Shown here in pieces: positions 43,128 through 51,429 of a stretch of 64,000 nt of DNA; within the stretch, counting starts at the first letter, position 1, and each line of letters starts with the position of its first letter. Both the position numbers and the translations under genes were made by a program. The stretch lies in contig NZ_CP136422.1 of NCBI RefSeq assembly GCF_034355335.1, forward strand, positions 4,188,501 through 4,252,500, given 5' to 3'. The stretch is from Blautia coccoides. Lineage in GTDB: Bacteria; Bacillota; Clostridia; Lachnospirales; Lachnospiraceae. The notes under the pieces were generated by a model. It saw nothing but the letters and a program-made list of their open reading frames with translations. It was not told the DNA's origin and did not search any database.

Positions 43128-45107
43128 CTAATCTTTCATATAATAATCATTCTCAAATCCGGCGCCTTTTAAGATCAACCCAGGTGCCCAGGGTATAGGC
43201 TCTGCCATGAGCCCGCATACTTCATCCACTGTTGTATCCATGGGTGCGTCAATGATGACCTCGTCGTGCACATGGAAGACCACCTGCAGGCCTTTTGCGT
43301 CTATCCTTTTTAATGTTTCCGCCAGGCAATCCCTGGCAACAGCCTGTACGATGTTCTCCGTCATCTTTCCGCCGTAAGTGGATGTGACCTCCCACTTCTT
43401 TGTCTGCTGTCCCACCGTATAATAATGTATCGCCATCTTCCCAAACCGGTTTTCCTGCAGAAAAGGTTTTGGGTAATAAAGTTTTCTGCCGGATGGGAGC
43501 TGCACGGTAAGAAAACATTGTCCGTAGACCATGTCTCCCTCCAGGGCAAATATCAGTCCGTGTATTCCCTGTGGCTGGGCGGTCTGCATAACAGTCAATG
43601 CCGCCTGTTCCACGGCATACCACAGGTCACAGATCCTCCGGTTCGCGGAACGCCACCTCTGTACGATATCCGGCAGCTCCTCTTCTGCAAGTCCCATGCT
43701 AAGTGCACCCATGCTGATCAGGGAGTTTACGCCACCCTGGTAGCCCAGTGCCAGTGTAGCCACTTTCCCTTTCTGCCGCAGGCTGTATTCCGGATTTCCT
43801 TTTGCAATTTTTTCAACCGGTACATGGAACATCTGTGAAGCCGTGGCTTCATATATTTTCCCATGGGTGGCAAAAACCTCATTCACCCACTGTTCCCCGG
43901 CCAGCCACGCGATCACGCGTGCCTCGATAGCTGAGAAGTCGGCCACCACAAATTTGTGCCCCTCTGAGGGGATAAAAGCCGTCCGGATAAGCTGGGAAAG
44001 GGTATCTGGCACATTGTTGTAGACCATTCGTACCCCTTCATAATTCTTTTGCTTTACCAGGTTCCTGGCGATATCCAGGGTCTTCAGATAGTTCCGGGGA
44101 AGATTCTGCAACTGCACCAGTCTCCCTGCCCAGCGCCCAGTCCGGTTAGCCCCATAAAACTGTGTCAGCCCACGCACCCTGCCATCTGCTCCTTTTGCTG
44201 TGTCCATAGCCACATACTTTTTGATGGACGTTTTCCCCATCTGTTGGCGGATTTCCAGTACCCTCCTGACGGTTCCGGGAATGTCATCTCTCTGCAGTGC
44301 TTCTTCCACCGTGGCCTTTTGCAAGTTGGGCAGTTCCGCCTCGCTCTTTGACAGCCAGTCCAACAGCTGGGTAGCACTGTTGGGATTGCCAAGCCGGGTC
44401 AGCCTGACCGCCTCTTCTGTGAGTCGGTCTGTGCATATCGTGTCTATTGCCAATGCACCTTCAATTAGTTCCGTATCCACCCGAACGCCGAATACGTTCA
44501 TCCTCACATCCATCTGCCAAAGCCGTATCTCATCCTCCGGCATCGGAAATAATTTCAGCCGGCGAAGTATCTCATACTCCGTCACCACGTCCTGTTTACA
44601 GTAATCCTTGAACAGCTCCCATTTCTCAGGCGCATGTTTCGGAAGGTTCCAAGTACGGCCTCCGTTTGCTTTAGTGGGCTTGCACGGTACACAGAAATAC
44701 CGGATAAGCGCCTTGCCTACGGACATTTTCTGTTTGTCCTGGGGCAGGCCGATGGCCTTTCCGGTGGCATCCAGACCGGCAGTATACCCGCAGTACAGCC
44801 CATGAGCCATAGTACATCTCCACTGCTCCAATGGTGTTATAATCCCTACCCGGTTCAGACAGTACCATTCAAAGGCTGCATTATAAGCGTGCTTTATTAC
44901 ATCCGGATTCCGCAGCTTGTTAAGGATGGTTTCTGGTATCTGTTCTCCTGCAGTCAAATCAATTATTTTAGTCTCTTCCCTATCTAACTTGTAAGCAAGG
45001 AGGAGAATTTCAAAATCTTCAGATTGTGCGTACTTGTACAGCCCAGCCTTTCCGATATCCACACCGGATTTCGTTTCTATATCAATACTTAAATGGTGTC
45101 TTGTCAT
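43128..45107 (-). CDS. Family A DNA polymerase
   Basis: 659 residues with a 3'-5' exonuclease (LSIDIETKSG; YKDYCKQDVVTEYEI) and polymerase motifs A (VADFSAIEARVIAWLAGE), B (EKGNPEYSLRQKGKVATLALGYQGG) and C (VFHVHDEVIIDAP). No 5' nuclease domain, as in T7-like phage polymerases. It copies the phage genome with the VirE-type helicase. Confidence 0.93.
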   Translation of the reverse strand: MTRHHLSIDIETKSGVDIGKAGLYKYAQSEDFEILLLAYKLDREETKIIDLTAGEQIPETILNKLRNPDVIKHAYNAAFEWYCLNRVGIITPLEQWRCTMAHGLYCGYTAGLDATGKAIGLPQDKQKMSVGKALIRYFCVPCKPTKANGGRTWNLPKHAPEKWELFKDYCKQDVVTEYEILRRLKLFPMPEDEIRLWQMDVRMNVFGVRVDTELIEGALAIDTICTDRLTEEAVRLTRLGNPNSATQLLDWLSKSEAELPNLQKATVEEALQRDDIPGTVRRVLEIRQQMGKTSIKKYVAMDTAKGADGRVRGLTQFYGANRTGRWAGRLVQLQNLPRNYLKTLDIARNLVKQKNYEGVRMVYNNVPDTLSQLIRTAFIPSEGHKFVVADFSAIEARVIAWLAGEQWVNEVFATHGKIYEATASQMFHVPVEKIAKGNPEYSLRQKGKVATLALGYQGGVNSLISMGALSMGLAEEELPDIVQRWRSANRRICDLWYAVEQAALTVMQTAQPQGIHGLIFALEGDMVYGQCFLTVQLPSGRKLYYPKPFLQENRFGKMAIHYYTVGQQTKKWEVTSTYGGKMTENIVQAVARDCLAETLKRIDAKGLQVVFHVHDEVIIDAPMDTTVDEVCGLMAEPIPWAPGLILKGAGFENDYYMKD

Positions 45108-45130
45108 AACCCTGCCCCTCCTGATAAAAT

Positions 45131-45149
45131 GAGGGGCTTTAAGCCCCTC
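45131..45149 (-). terminator. Intra-operon hairpin
   Basis: GAGGGGC (45131-45137) pairs with GCCCCTC (45143-45149); on the minus strand it is followed by ATTTTA. It lies between the DUF2815 and polymerase genes and may reduce polymerase expression. Confidence 0.5.
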
Positions 45150-45153
45150 TCAA

Positions 45154-45849
45154 TTAATATGGCATACCTGTAATCGGGTTAATGCCGCCAGCATGCTGTG
45201 CCTGGGGCATGCCCTGCGGCGCGTTACTATAGCCTGCCTGCATAGACGGCTGTGCGTATCCCGGGAATCCCGTTGCAGGTGCCGCTGCAGAAGTCGCAGC
45301 CTGCTGTGGAGCGCCAAAGGCCTGCGCAGCGCTTATGGACCCGCCACTGAGTGCCTCTCCATCTTCCAGTTTCTGGACTGGTCCCAGACCGCACCCGATG
45401 CCTTTTTTACCGCCAAAGGTATAAGGAAAGAAGTTGACATTTACCCTGCCGTACATACCGCTGTAGACTTCTGACTGATTGATGATGGGATTTCCCATCT
45501 TATCCACCACCTCCGGTGGATAGTCTGTCTTGCTGCTCGCTGTGAACACCCAGCATCCTTTGCACTCTGGCCCAAAAGGCAGGCCGTCAGACGGACGGGT
45601 TCCGTCCCCATCGTGTACGGGCGTAGATACGATAGGCGGGCACTGCCCGTTCCATTTCTCATTTATACCCTTCTGCTTAGCCGCTTCAATGGCGGCATTG
45701 ATACGGCCCATGGTATCTACATCCGTTTTTGGTACGAGGACAGTCACCTGATACTTTTCTTCCTGTCCCGGCTGGTAAGCGTAGGGTTTAAACACATGCA
45801 CATAGCTCAGTCTTACTTTTCCAGTTGTTACATTACATAAATTCTCCAT
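45154..45849 (-). CDS. DUF2815 family, ssDNA-binding-like protein
   Basis: 231 residues with an OB-fold-like core (GKVRLSYVHVFKPYAYQPGQEEKYQVTVLVPKTD; VYSGMYGRVNVNFFPYTFGGKKGIGCGLG) and a Gln/Ala/Pro-rich disordered tail ending GGINPITGMPY, as in ssDNA-binding proteins. DUF2815 is regularly found next to phage polymerase genes. Confidence 0.82.
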   Translation of the reverse strand: MENLCNVTTGKVRLSYVHVFKPYAYQPGQEEKYQVTVLVPKTDVDTMGRINAAIEAAKQKGINEKWNGQCPPIVSTPVHDGDGTRPSDGLPFGPECKGCWVFTASSKTDYPPEVVDKMGNPIINQSEVYSGMYGRVNVNFFPYTFGGKKGIGCGLGPVQKLEDGEALSGGSISAAQAFGAPQQAATSAAAPATGFPGYAQPSMQAGYSNAPQGMPQAQHAGGINPITGMPY

Positions 45850-45874
45850 ATTATTTTTCCTCTCTTCTTTTAGA

Positions 45875-45904
45875 TTGATTTTCCTTATCTTTTTGAACTA
45901 TAAT
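45875..45904 (+). promoter_or_regulatory. Promoter of the rightward gene at 45928
   Basis: TTGATT (45875-45880), 18-bp spacer, TATAAT (45899-45904), 23 bp before the TTG start. This is the only rightward promoter-gene pair in the early block, so it stands against the direction of the operon. Confidence 0.6.
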
Positions 45905-45927
45905 CGGAAGATAAGGAGGTAGATATA

Positions 45928-46218
45928 TTGAAACGCATTGAGTATCTTTTACGGTATCTCGGAGAGCCCTATGATATCGTGAATTTTGATGGCGAAGATT
46001 GCATACACCGCATATTTGCCAATTATGAATTCGAGGTCTCCGGAACAAGTCTTAAATATAGCACTCTGTATGTGTGGACTTTAGTCCCCAAGGAAGTGAT
46101 CGCGATATATAAGAACATCCCAACTGAAAATCTTAAGGACGTTCTGGGTTATTATGCATCCATATACCAAAATCTGCCCTGTCAAATCCAGGTCGAACGC
46201 CAAGATATAGAAGTATAA
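45928..46218 (+). CDS. Hypothetical protein on opposite strand of early operon, 96 aa
   Basis: TTG start after AAGGAGG. MKRIEYLLRYLGEPYDIVNFDGEDCIHRIFANYEFEVSG... a small alpha/beta protein with no recognised family. Own promoter. It overlaps the end of the 70-aa leftward gene by 86 bp tail to tail, so both may be regulated by antisense transcription. Confidence 0.6.
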   Translation: MKRIEYLLRYLGEPYDIVNFDGEDCIHRIFANYEFEVSGTSLKYSTLYVWTLVPKEVIAIYKNIPTENLKDVLGYYASIYQNLPCQIQVERQDIEV

Positions 46219-46345
46219 TACCCAAGTCCCTTCTAGAGAGCCCTTTCTCTTTGATGACCCTGTCCAGTTCTGCGAGCTCCGCAGGGTCATCTGTCTTTAA
46301 CTCGAATCTTCTAAGCTCACCATCCGCAAAGTTCTTTTCATACAC
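46133..46345 (-). CDS. Hypothetical early phage protein, 70 aa
   Basis: GTG at 46345 overlaps the DUF2800 stop by 8 bp, with GGAGGGTACTCAGA upstream. MYEKNFADGELRRFELKTDDPAELAELDRVIKEKGLSRRDLGIILLYLGV. Acidic and helical; no family recognised. The 3' end overlaps the opposite-strand gene. Confidence 0.55.
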   Translation of the reverse strand: MYEKNFADGELRRFELKTDDPAELAELDRVIKEKGLSRRDLGIILLYLGVRPGFDRADFGIWMHNNPERP

Positions 46346-47522
46346 TCTGAGTACCCTCCTTAAACGCCTCTGCGGCGGTCACTTTGTTTGAGATCGCATC
46401 TCTTTTATCGGATCCCTTTACCAAAGTTGGCTTTCCGGGGTTCTTGATCACCAGGTCCCCGACAGAATCCGTGAAATCTTTCTTTCCTACCAACTTCTCT
46501 ACCTGGGCTAATGTCAGCGGTTTCTTCTCCCACAGCATGGCCTCTTCCGTGACCCCGCTCTTGACAAGCCTCTCAAAAGCCGTATCCATGTCTGTCCAGT
46601 CCCTAGAACCTCTACCCTCAACAGCTTTCCATCCGGGCACTTCTTTGCCTGCCAGGCATTCTGACAACGCCCATTCCTGCAGATCCTTTTGGTACTTCAC
46701 CACGTCTTCCAGTGCCTCCAGGCGCTTCCCTGCCTCTTCTGCAGTGATGAGTGGCGGAAGCTCCCCGATTTCAAATGCCTGTTTGACGTTGTGATCAGAT
46801 CTCGCCCTGCACTGCGCTTTTGCCCTACAGAATTTACAGATATCTGTGCCAGGCTTAAAATCACCTTTTCCATCCCACGCAAGCGCAGCTTTCTTTTTTG
46901 CATACTCCCCAAACGCCAACAGCTCCGTTAGAGAAGTCTCCCACTCAGAATTGTTATCAATACGTGGCTGCACCACGGACATCCTGATGCGTTCTATTGG
47001 ATAAAGGAGTTTATAAGCCTCATAGGCCCCCAGTGCATATAATGCTAACTGCGGATTTCCCTCCGCACTTACAGGAACACCCTTTCCGTATTTAAAATCT
47101 ACAACATGGATAGTGCCCCCGCCAATCAGGATGCAATCGGCTGTTCCAAACCCCCCGGTGACATAAGCACTGAAATCCACCTGCTTCTCGATCGCCACAT
47201 AGGGCACTGTGATAAATGCCAAAGCAATACTCTTTATGTAGTCCAGGTATTCATCCGTGTACCCCATCATTTCATCCCGCCAAAGTTCCTTCTCTTTTTG
47301 CTTTTTGATAAAGCTTGTCAGCTTCCGTTTGCTAAGATCCGCAGGGTAAAAATAATTCCGCACTTTCGCTTCCGCCAGCTCATGGGCCAGAGTACCTTCA
47401 GCCGCCGCCTCAGAAGAGGTATCCGGAAACTGCTCCTCCAGTCTTGCGCTGGGGGTGCACACCAGCCACCTGTGCGCCCCCGATGCACTCAGCAGTGCAT
47501 GTTCTCTTTCTTTATGCCCCAT
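46338..47522 (-). CDS. DUF2800 family, RecB-like nuclease
   Basis: 394 residues. SASGAHRWLVCTPSARLEEQFPDTSSEAAAEGTLAHELAE at the start, GGGTIHVVDFKYGKGVPVSAEGNPQLALYALGA in the middle (D, ExK-like site of the PD-(D/E)XK fold) and CKFCRAKAQCRAR (Fe-S or zinc cysteines) identify the DUF2800 / Cas4-RecB-like exonuclease family, used for phage recombination. Confidence 0.88.
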   Translation of the reverse strand: MGHKEREHALLSASGAHRWLVCTPSARLEEQFPDTSSEAAAEGTLAHELAEAKVRNYFYPADLSKRKLTSFIKKQKEKELWRDEMMGYTDEYLDYIKSIALAFITVPYVAIEKQVDFSAYVTGGFGTADCILIGGGTIHVVDFKYGKGVPVSAEGNPQLALYALGAYEAYKLLYPIERIRMSVVQPRIDNNSEWETSLTELLAFGEYAKKKAALAWDGKGDFKPGTDICKFCRAKAQCRARSDHNVKQAFEIGELPPLITAEEAGKRLEALEDVVKYQKDLQEWALSECLAGKEVPGWKAVEGRGSRDWTDMDTAFERLVKSGVTEEAMLWEKKPLTLAQVEKLVGKKDFTDSVGDLVIKNPGKPTLVKGSDKRDAISNKVTAAEAFKEGTQSV

Positions 47523-47974
47523 TAGATCTGCGCCCCTTTCTCGCGCAATGCAGTTGCAAAGGCGCCGTACTTCTCCGGCTGCAATTCCGGAAGAGAATTT
47601 ACGCCAAAAGCTACTAACAGCGCCTGCAGTTCCGCCTGCCGTCCGGTATCCATTAATGTCATAGCTGCCCTTGCCAGATCATCCAGTGTGTAACTTGGTG
47701 TGGTCGTTGGTACTGACTGCTGAACTGGTGGCTGCTGCGTTGGCGTCTGCTGTACTGGTGGCGTAATCTGTTGTGCTGGAACCTGCTGCACCGGTGGTGT
47801 AGTCTGCTGTACCTGTGCTGGTACCTGCTGTATCGGCGGCATGGCCTGCTGCACTGGTAACTGCTGCGGTTGCGCAGCACCCTGGATCGGCGCTCCGTTC
47901 TTTCCGGCTGATATGCCCATGATTGCCTCCGCAAGTTCTTTTAATCCCGGAATATTAATCGTAACTTCAAACAT
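47522..47974 (-). CDS. Q/P-rich repeat protein, 150 aa
   Basis: A folded N terminus (MFEVTINIPGLKELAEAIMG), a ~75-residue disordered repeat (PVQQ-type units rich in Gln, Pro and Thr) and a folded C terminus (YTLDDLARAAMTLMDTGRQAELQALLVAFGVNSL). Starts 1 bp before the DUF2800 stop region. Proteins of this build lie beside phage recombinases; role unknown. Confidence 0.7.
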   Translation of the reverse strand: MFEVTINIPGLKELAEAIMGISAGKNGAPIQGAAQPQQLPVQQAMPPIQQVPAQVQQTTPPVQQVPAQQITPPVQQTPTQQPPVQQSVPTTTPSYTLDDLARAAMTLMDTGRQAELQALLVAFGVNSLPELQPEKYGAFATALREKGAQI

Positions 47975-47997
47975 TTGTTGTCCTCCTTATGATATTA

Positions 47998-48405
47998 TTA
48001 TTTATTTACAACATAGGCCTGTCTCCAGAAACCTTTATTGTCCTGGTTTTCTAACCGATTCTTAGACATGAACTTTCCGTACCGAATTATCCCAAATTTT
48101 TTGATCTTTTCATCCCGGTCGGTCACTATCTTTCTGACCAGCTCGTCCATTTCTTTTGCAGGAAAATAGTATCGGTCAAACTTGTCCACACAATGTATCC
48201 GATCCGATATATGTTTTCCGATGTTATATCTGTATTTCAGATAGCTCTTGCCACGGTGGTTAGATATTCTGATGCTGTTGCACACGCCATAATCTAGCTT
48301 TAAATAGATGCTGCTTGTTGAATAAGCATCATATCGCTGGATTGTGAACCCACATTTTAAAAGTTCCGACTGCAGATGATCTGCTATTTTCTGTTCTTCT
48401 GACAT
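47998..48405 (-). CDS. Hypothetical early phage protein, 135 aa
   Basis: MSEEQKIADHLQSELLKCGFTIQRYDAYSTSSIYLKLDYGVCNSIRISNHRGK... An alpha/beta protein found often in Clostridia phages; no function known. Lies between the sigma-like and Q/P-rich genes. Confidence 0.65.
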   Translation of the reverse strand: MSEEQKIADHLQSELLKCGFTIQRYDAYSTSSIYLKLDYGVCNSIRISNHRGKSYLKYRYNIGKHISDRIHCVDKFDRYYFPAKEMDELVRKIVTDRDEKIKKFGIIRYGKFMSKNRLENQDNKGFWRQAYVVNK

Positions 48406-48422
48406 GATCCTGCTCCTCCCAG

Positions 48423-48914
48423 TCAGATACTCTGTCTCAGCTTCTGAAGTCCTGAACGGTAATAATGGCTTGTCATACTCTGTGACACCCCTATGATGTC
48501 CGCTGCTTCAGCCTGCTTCAACCCCTGAAAGAATACCAGCCAGACAGCTTTCTTTTCATTTTCTTCCAGTCCTTCGATCATCATCTGTATTTCTGCCTCA
48601 GCAAACCCATTTTTCTTATCCTCCAGCACATCAGCCAGGGTACATAAACCGTCTGCGATCGGACTATTAAGTGAGACCTGGTTTTGCTGTTTTCTCTGTC
48701 GACGCACTTCCTGCAGGATCTCATTCCTCATAATCGTGATCGCAAGACTTGAAAATTTGTACCCACGATCTTTGTCATAATCTCTTGCTGCTTTCACGAG
48801 TCCCAGTAATGCCAAAGCTTGTAGATCCTCTATCTCTATCCCTGTGCTTTTCATACTCCAGGCCACACTGTAGGCCAGTTTTATATTGTTTAAGATAAGA
48901 TCTTCGTCTTTCAT
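48423..48914 (-). CDS. Phage sigma-70-family factor
   Basis: 163 residues. Region 2 (IKLAYSVAWSMKSTGIEIEDLQALALLGLVKAARDYDKDRGYKFSSLAITIMRNEI) and region 4 (EKKAVWLVFFQGLKQAEAADIIGVSQSMTSHYYRSGL) are clear; no region 1 or 3. It probably directs RNA polymerase to later phage promoters. Near the start of the leftward early operon. Confidence 0.85.
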   Translation of the reverse strand: MKDEDLILNNIKLAYSVAWSMKSTGIEIEDLQALALLGLVKAARDYDKDRGYKFSSLAITIMRNEILQEVRRQRKQQNQVSLNSPIADGLCTLADVLEDKKNGFAEAEIQMMIEGLEENEKKAVWLVFFQGLKQAEAADIIGVSQSMTSHYYRSGLQKLRQSI

Positions 48915-48958
48915 TTGACTTTTCCTCCGTATCTACCCTATAATGAGGGTGTGATAAT

Positions 48959-49255
48959 TTATTGAGTCCCTGATTGCTTCCCGGCGCCAGGGGCTTTTTC
49001 AGTGAGTGTAAAACGATGGCAGGATTCCGAATAGGTCTTCATGTTGCCGATTTCTGCCTTAAAGCCATTATCTCCATCGCTCACACATCTGTAATGACTA
49101 CCCGTGTCATCCTCAATCCACACGGCATGACAAGTTGTCTTTGTTCCCAATGCTATAGTAACAATGTCAAGAGCATTGTTTTTGGCAATCAGCTCCAACA
49201 CTCTTAAATGCGGGGCCATTTCCTTGCATATTTCTATCCATTTTTCTTTTGTCAT
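48959..49255 (-). CDS. Hypothetical early phage protein, 98 aa
   Basis: MTKEKWIEICKEMAPHLRVLELIAKNNALDIVTIALGTKTTCHAVWIEDDTG... Small alpha/beta protein, no recognised family. Ribosome site GGAGGAGAAAG ahead. Confidence 0.6.
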   Translation of the reverse strand: MTKEKWIEICKEMAPHLRVLELIAKNNALDIVTIALGTKTTCHAVWIEDDTGSHYRCVSDGDNGFKAEIGNMKTYSESCHRFTLTEKAPGAGKQSGTQ

Positions 49256-49270
49256 GCTTTCTCCTCCTTG

Positions 49271-49654
49271 CTATCTTTTCTCCAATTTCCCGCACTCACT
49301 AACGCGGTGGAACTGATTTGCAAAGTCAAGTATCGCATTTCGGGCTGTTATATACTCTGGGTCATCACAATCCAGCTTGCAAAAGTGGTATGCCAATTGC
49401 ACGGCAATACGCTTGCACACCTTGACCGCAAGACTTCCGCACCACAATGGCCAGCACGCAAAGTCCAGGTCGGCTCTTCTCAGGTCGGCTCCGCTCAGGT
49501 CGGCTTCACTCAGGTCGGCTCCGCTCAGGTCGGCTCTTCTCAGGTCGGCTTCACTCAGGTCGGCTCTTCTCAGGTCGGCTCTTACACCGCCATCTTCTCC
49601 GGCTAACCATTTCTTATGCTTTTTTAATATTTCCTGTAATTCTTCCTTGTACAT
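49271..49654 (-). CDS. Pentapeptide-repeat protein, 127 aa
   Basis: An N-terminal helix, then about nine pentapeptide repeats (ADLRRADLSEADLRRADLSGADL...), then a folded C terminus with a WPLWCGSLAVKVCKRIAVQLAYHFCKLD segment. This short fusion is widespread in Clostridia phages. The repeats could mimic B-form DNA. The encoding DNA is itself a 15-bp tandem repeat at 49470-49580. Confidence 0.78.
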   Translation of the reverse strand: MYKEELQEILKKHKKWLAGEDGGVRADLRRADLSEADLRRADLSGADLSEADLSGADLRRADLDFACWPLWCGSLAVKVCKRIAVQLAYHFCKLDCDDPEYITARNAILDFANQFHRVSECGKLEKR

Positions 49655-49829
49655 GATTTTTCCTCCTCTTATTTCCTTGGTCTCGTGCTACTTCAAATCC
49701 AACCATCAGCAGCACAAATATAAATATGTAACACATAACTGCCTGCGGTGCATCCCGTGGCTGCCACCATCCCGTCATAGCTGCCAGCGCTGTACAGATT
49801 GCGGCGTCTTTTATGGTGTTATAGTGCAT
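49614..49829 (-). CDS. Small membrane protein, 71 aa
   Basis: MHYNTIKDAAICTALAAMTGWWQPRDAPQAVMCYIFIFVLLMVGFEVARDQGNK: two hydrophobic helices and a basic tail. AAAGGAGG precedes the ATG at 49829. The end overlaps the pentapeptide gene by 41 bp. Confidence 0.6.
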   Translation of the reverse strand: MHYNTIKDAAICTALAAMTGWWQPRDAPQAVMCYIFIFVLLMVGFEVARDQGNKRRKNHVQGRITGNIKKA

Positions 49830-49852
49830 GGGCTTGTCCCTCCTTTCCCGCC

Positions 49853-50002
49853 TTATCCGGCGGCTTCTCTTCTGTAAAATCCGATGATGAGTTTTGATAC
49901 TTCATCCACGACCTTTTGCTTCTCTTCTTCGGTTTTGTTTTTTGAAAAATCATCATGTATCCGGATCACTCCAGAACCATATTTAATGGTTTTTATGATC
50001 AC
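49853..50002 (-). CDS. Small protein at head of early operon, 49 aa
   Basis: GTG at 50002 with AAGGAGGTGGTTGT before it. MIIKTIKYGSGVIRIHDDFS, then a helical part (KTEEEKQKVVDEVSKLIIGFYRREAAG). Probably the first gene of the leftward early transcript, facing the first copy of the repeated leader. Confidence 0.6.
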   Translation of the reverse strand: MIIKTIKYGSGVIRIHDDFSKNKTEEEKQKVVDEVSKLIIGFYRREAAG

Positions 50003-50045
50003 ACAACCACCTCCTTGATGGTATAGTATGTAATGCTACTTGTAC

Positions 50046-50122
50046 TTGTTCCTGGCCCCTTTTTGTCTTATACTGTACTTACAGGCGCTGGTATGCCGAG
50101 TACAAATGAAAGGATTATTTAT
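50046..50122 (+). promoter_or_regulatory. Repeated promoter/leader, copy 1
   Basis: TTGTTC (50046-50051), 17-bp spacer, TATACT (50069-50074), then a leader with ACAGGCGCTGG and GAGTAC and GAAAGGA before the start at 50123, 48 bases after the -10. Copies 2 and 3 have the same order and spacing. Confidence 0.65.
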
Positions 50123-50455
50123 ATGATTGACTTAAGCAAAAAGCAGTATAAAATGCTCTGCAAAATCAAGAGATATGGGGCTATTGAGAAATCTTCTCTC
50201 TCTGATAATGAACTTACAATTTGCCAATACTTATTAGCAAAAGATTGTTTATTGGCAAGCCATCAAACAGTTGCAAATTTCAACAAAATTCAAACCATAA
50301 AAAATCTCCCGCCGCAAATAAGGCTAAATCAAACAGGAGAAGCCCAAATATACGCTTTTCGTTCGACTTTTTACAAATGGTGGATTCCCGTTGTAATTTC
50401 ACTTATCTCTCTGCTCATATCAATAACCACACCAATAATCCAAGCATGGCTATAA
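50123..50455 (+). CDS. Membrane-anchored small protein, 110 aa
   Basis: MIDLSKKQYKMLCKIKRYGAIEKSSLSDNELTICQYLLAKDCLLAS looks like a small winged-helix domain, with a C-terminal membrane helix (WWIPVVISLISLLISITTPII). No family recognised. Under leader copy 1. The tail overlaps the opposite gene at 50415. Confidence 0.6.
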   Translation: MIDLSKKQYKMLCKIKRYGAIEKSSLSDNELTICQYLLAKDCLLASHQTVANFNKIQTIKNLPPQIRLNQTGEAQIYAFRSTFYKWWIPVVISLISLLISITTPIIQAWL

Positions 50456-50600
50456 TTAAAGATATCAAGCTAAGGAACAACGGAAAATTCGGGTAACGTA
50501 ATCTAAAACAAAGGCGTTTATCTGGATTTTCCTTTTTATAATTTTTTCGTTCATCCCGTGTCAGCGATCTACTTATGCTAACTATAGTTACTCTTTTCAC
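50415..50600 (-). CDS. Small membrane protein, 61 aa
   Basis: GTG at 50600 with GGAGGTAAGAG about 12 bases upstream. A basic N-terminal part (SLTRDERKNYKKENPDKRLCFRLR) and a C-terminal membrane helix (LFLSLISLIIAMLGLLVWLLI). It overlaps the gene on the other strand in its helix region. Confidence 0.45.
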   Translation of the reverse strand: MKRVTIVSISRSLTRDERKNYKKENPDKRLCFRLRYPNFPLFLSLISLIIAMLGLLVWLLI

Positions 50601-50626
50601 CTTCGCTCTTACCTCCAGAATTTAAA

Positions 50627-50734
50627 CTATTTCTTTTCATCAATTTTATTAAGTATTACGGTCACAATACTTCCGATGGAAGCCAAAGAAATCACAATAC
50701 ATAAAATAGCAAATACAGCATCTCCCATCTTCAT
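50627..50734 (-). CDS. Tiny membrane protein, 35 aa
   Basis: MKMGDAVFAILCIVISLASI then GSIVTVILNKIDEKK: a single membrane helix, charged end. GAGGTGAT lies before the ATG at 50734. Holin-like or toxin-like in shape. Confidence 0.55.
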   Translation of the reverse strand: MKMGDAVFAILCIVISLASIGSIVTVILNKIDEKK

Positions 50735-50762
50735 ATCACCTCATTTACTATTGACACAAATG

Positions 50763-50841
50763 TTTACATTTTCTTCCTTGTCTTCTATACTGTAAGTACA
50801 GGCCCCGCCAGGCTAAGTACATAAGAAAGGAGATTACAATT
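50763..50841 (+). promoter_or_regulatory. Repeated promoter/leader, copy 2
   Basis: TTTACA (50763-50768), 17-bp spacer, TATACT (50786-50791); leader with GTACAGGCCCCG, AAGTAC and GAAAGGAG; ATG 50 bases after the -10. The upstream TTGACACAA is also shared with copy 3. Confidence 0.65.
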
Positions 50842-51228
50842 ATGAAGCTGAATCCCGACTGTGTTAGAGACATATTATTAACAGCAGAAGAAAATTGTGA
50901 TTTTTTAAGTCCCTGGGACTTCCATAAGGGCGATTCTATTGACCGCTTAAACAGCTACTCACATGAAGAAATCGCTTATCACATACGACAGTGTGAACTA
51001 TCCCGATTATTAGAGGCTGTCGAATATTGTGATGGCGGTGATTGGATTACCATTACGGATTTAACCCCTGATGGGCATAAATTTCTCGCAGATATTCGTT
51101 CGGACACTGTTTGGAAAGACGTGAAAGAAGTTAGTCAAAAAGTCGGTTCTTCCTCTCTTTCTTCACTTTCCCAAATTGCGACTGGTATAATTTCTGCAAT
51201 AATTAAATCTCATCTTGGAATTACATAA
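50842..51228 (+). CDS. DUF2513-like winged-helix protein, 128 aa
   Basis: MKLNPDCVRDILLTAEENCDF... YSHEEIAYHIRQCELSRLLEAVEYCDGGDWITITDLTPDGHKFLADIRSDTVWKDVKE. The wording 'I.DLTPDGHKFLADIR' is that of DUF2513, a winged-helix family found in phages. The C terminus is weakly hydrophobic. Under leader copy 2. Confidence 0.75.
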   Translation: MKLNPDCVRDILLTAEENCDFLSPWDFHKGDSIDRLNSYSHEEIAYHIRQCELSRLLEAVEYCDGGDWITITDLTPDGHKFLADIRSDTVWKDVKEVSQKVGSSSLSSLSQIATGIISAIIKSHLGIT

Positions 51229-51394
51229 AGAGACGTTTTACTACATACGTGGTACATTCTTTCATCTCTGTCTCATTTGGAAGACTGTACCCCTTTTTTT
51301 TGATGTAATAAATTATCGCAGTGCATGATATATACCTTGTCAACCATCCGGCTGCGGATATCACTGTTGTAATGGCAAATAACAATGCCCACAC
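51221..51394 (-). CDS. Small membrane protein, 57 aa
   Basis: GTG at 51394 with AGGAGGTGAAATGA upstream. MWALLFAITTVISAAGWLTR then a second hydrophobic part (YISCTAIIYYIKKKGY) and a soluble tail (SLPNETEMKECTTYVVKRLFM). Ends 8 bp inside the opposite gene. Confidence 0.55.
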   Translation of the reverse strand: MWALLFAITTVISAAGWLTRYISCTAIIYYIKKKGYSLPNETEMKECTTYVVKRLFM

Positions 51395-51429
51395 TCATTT
51401 CACCTCCTCATTTCTTATTGACACAATTG

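Noticed and set aside
49470..49580. CRISPR-like array
   Set aside because: Units are about 15 bp with no spacers; they encode pentapeptide repeats.
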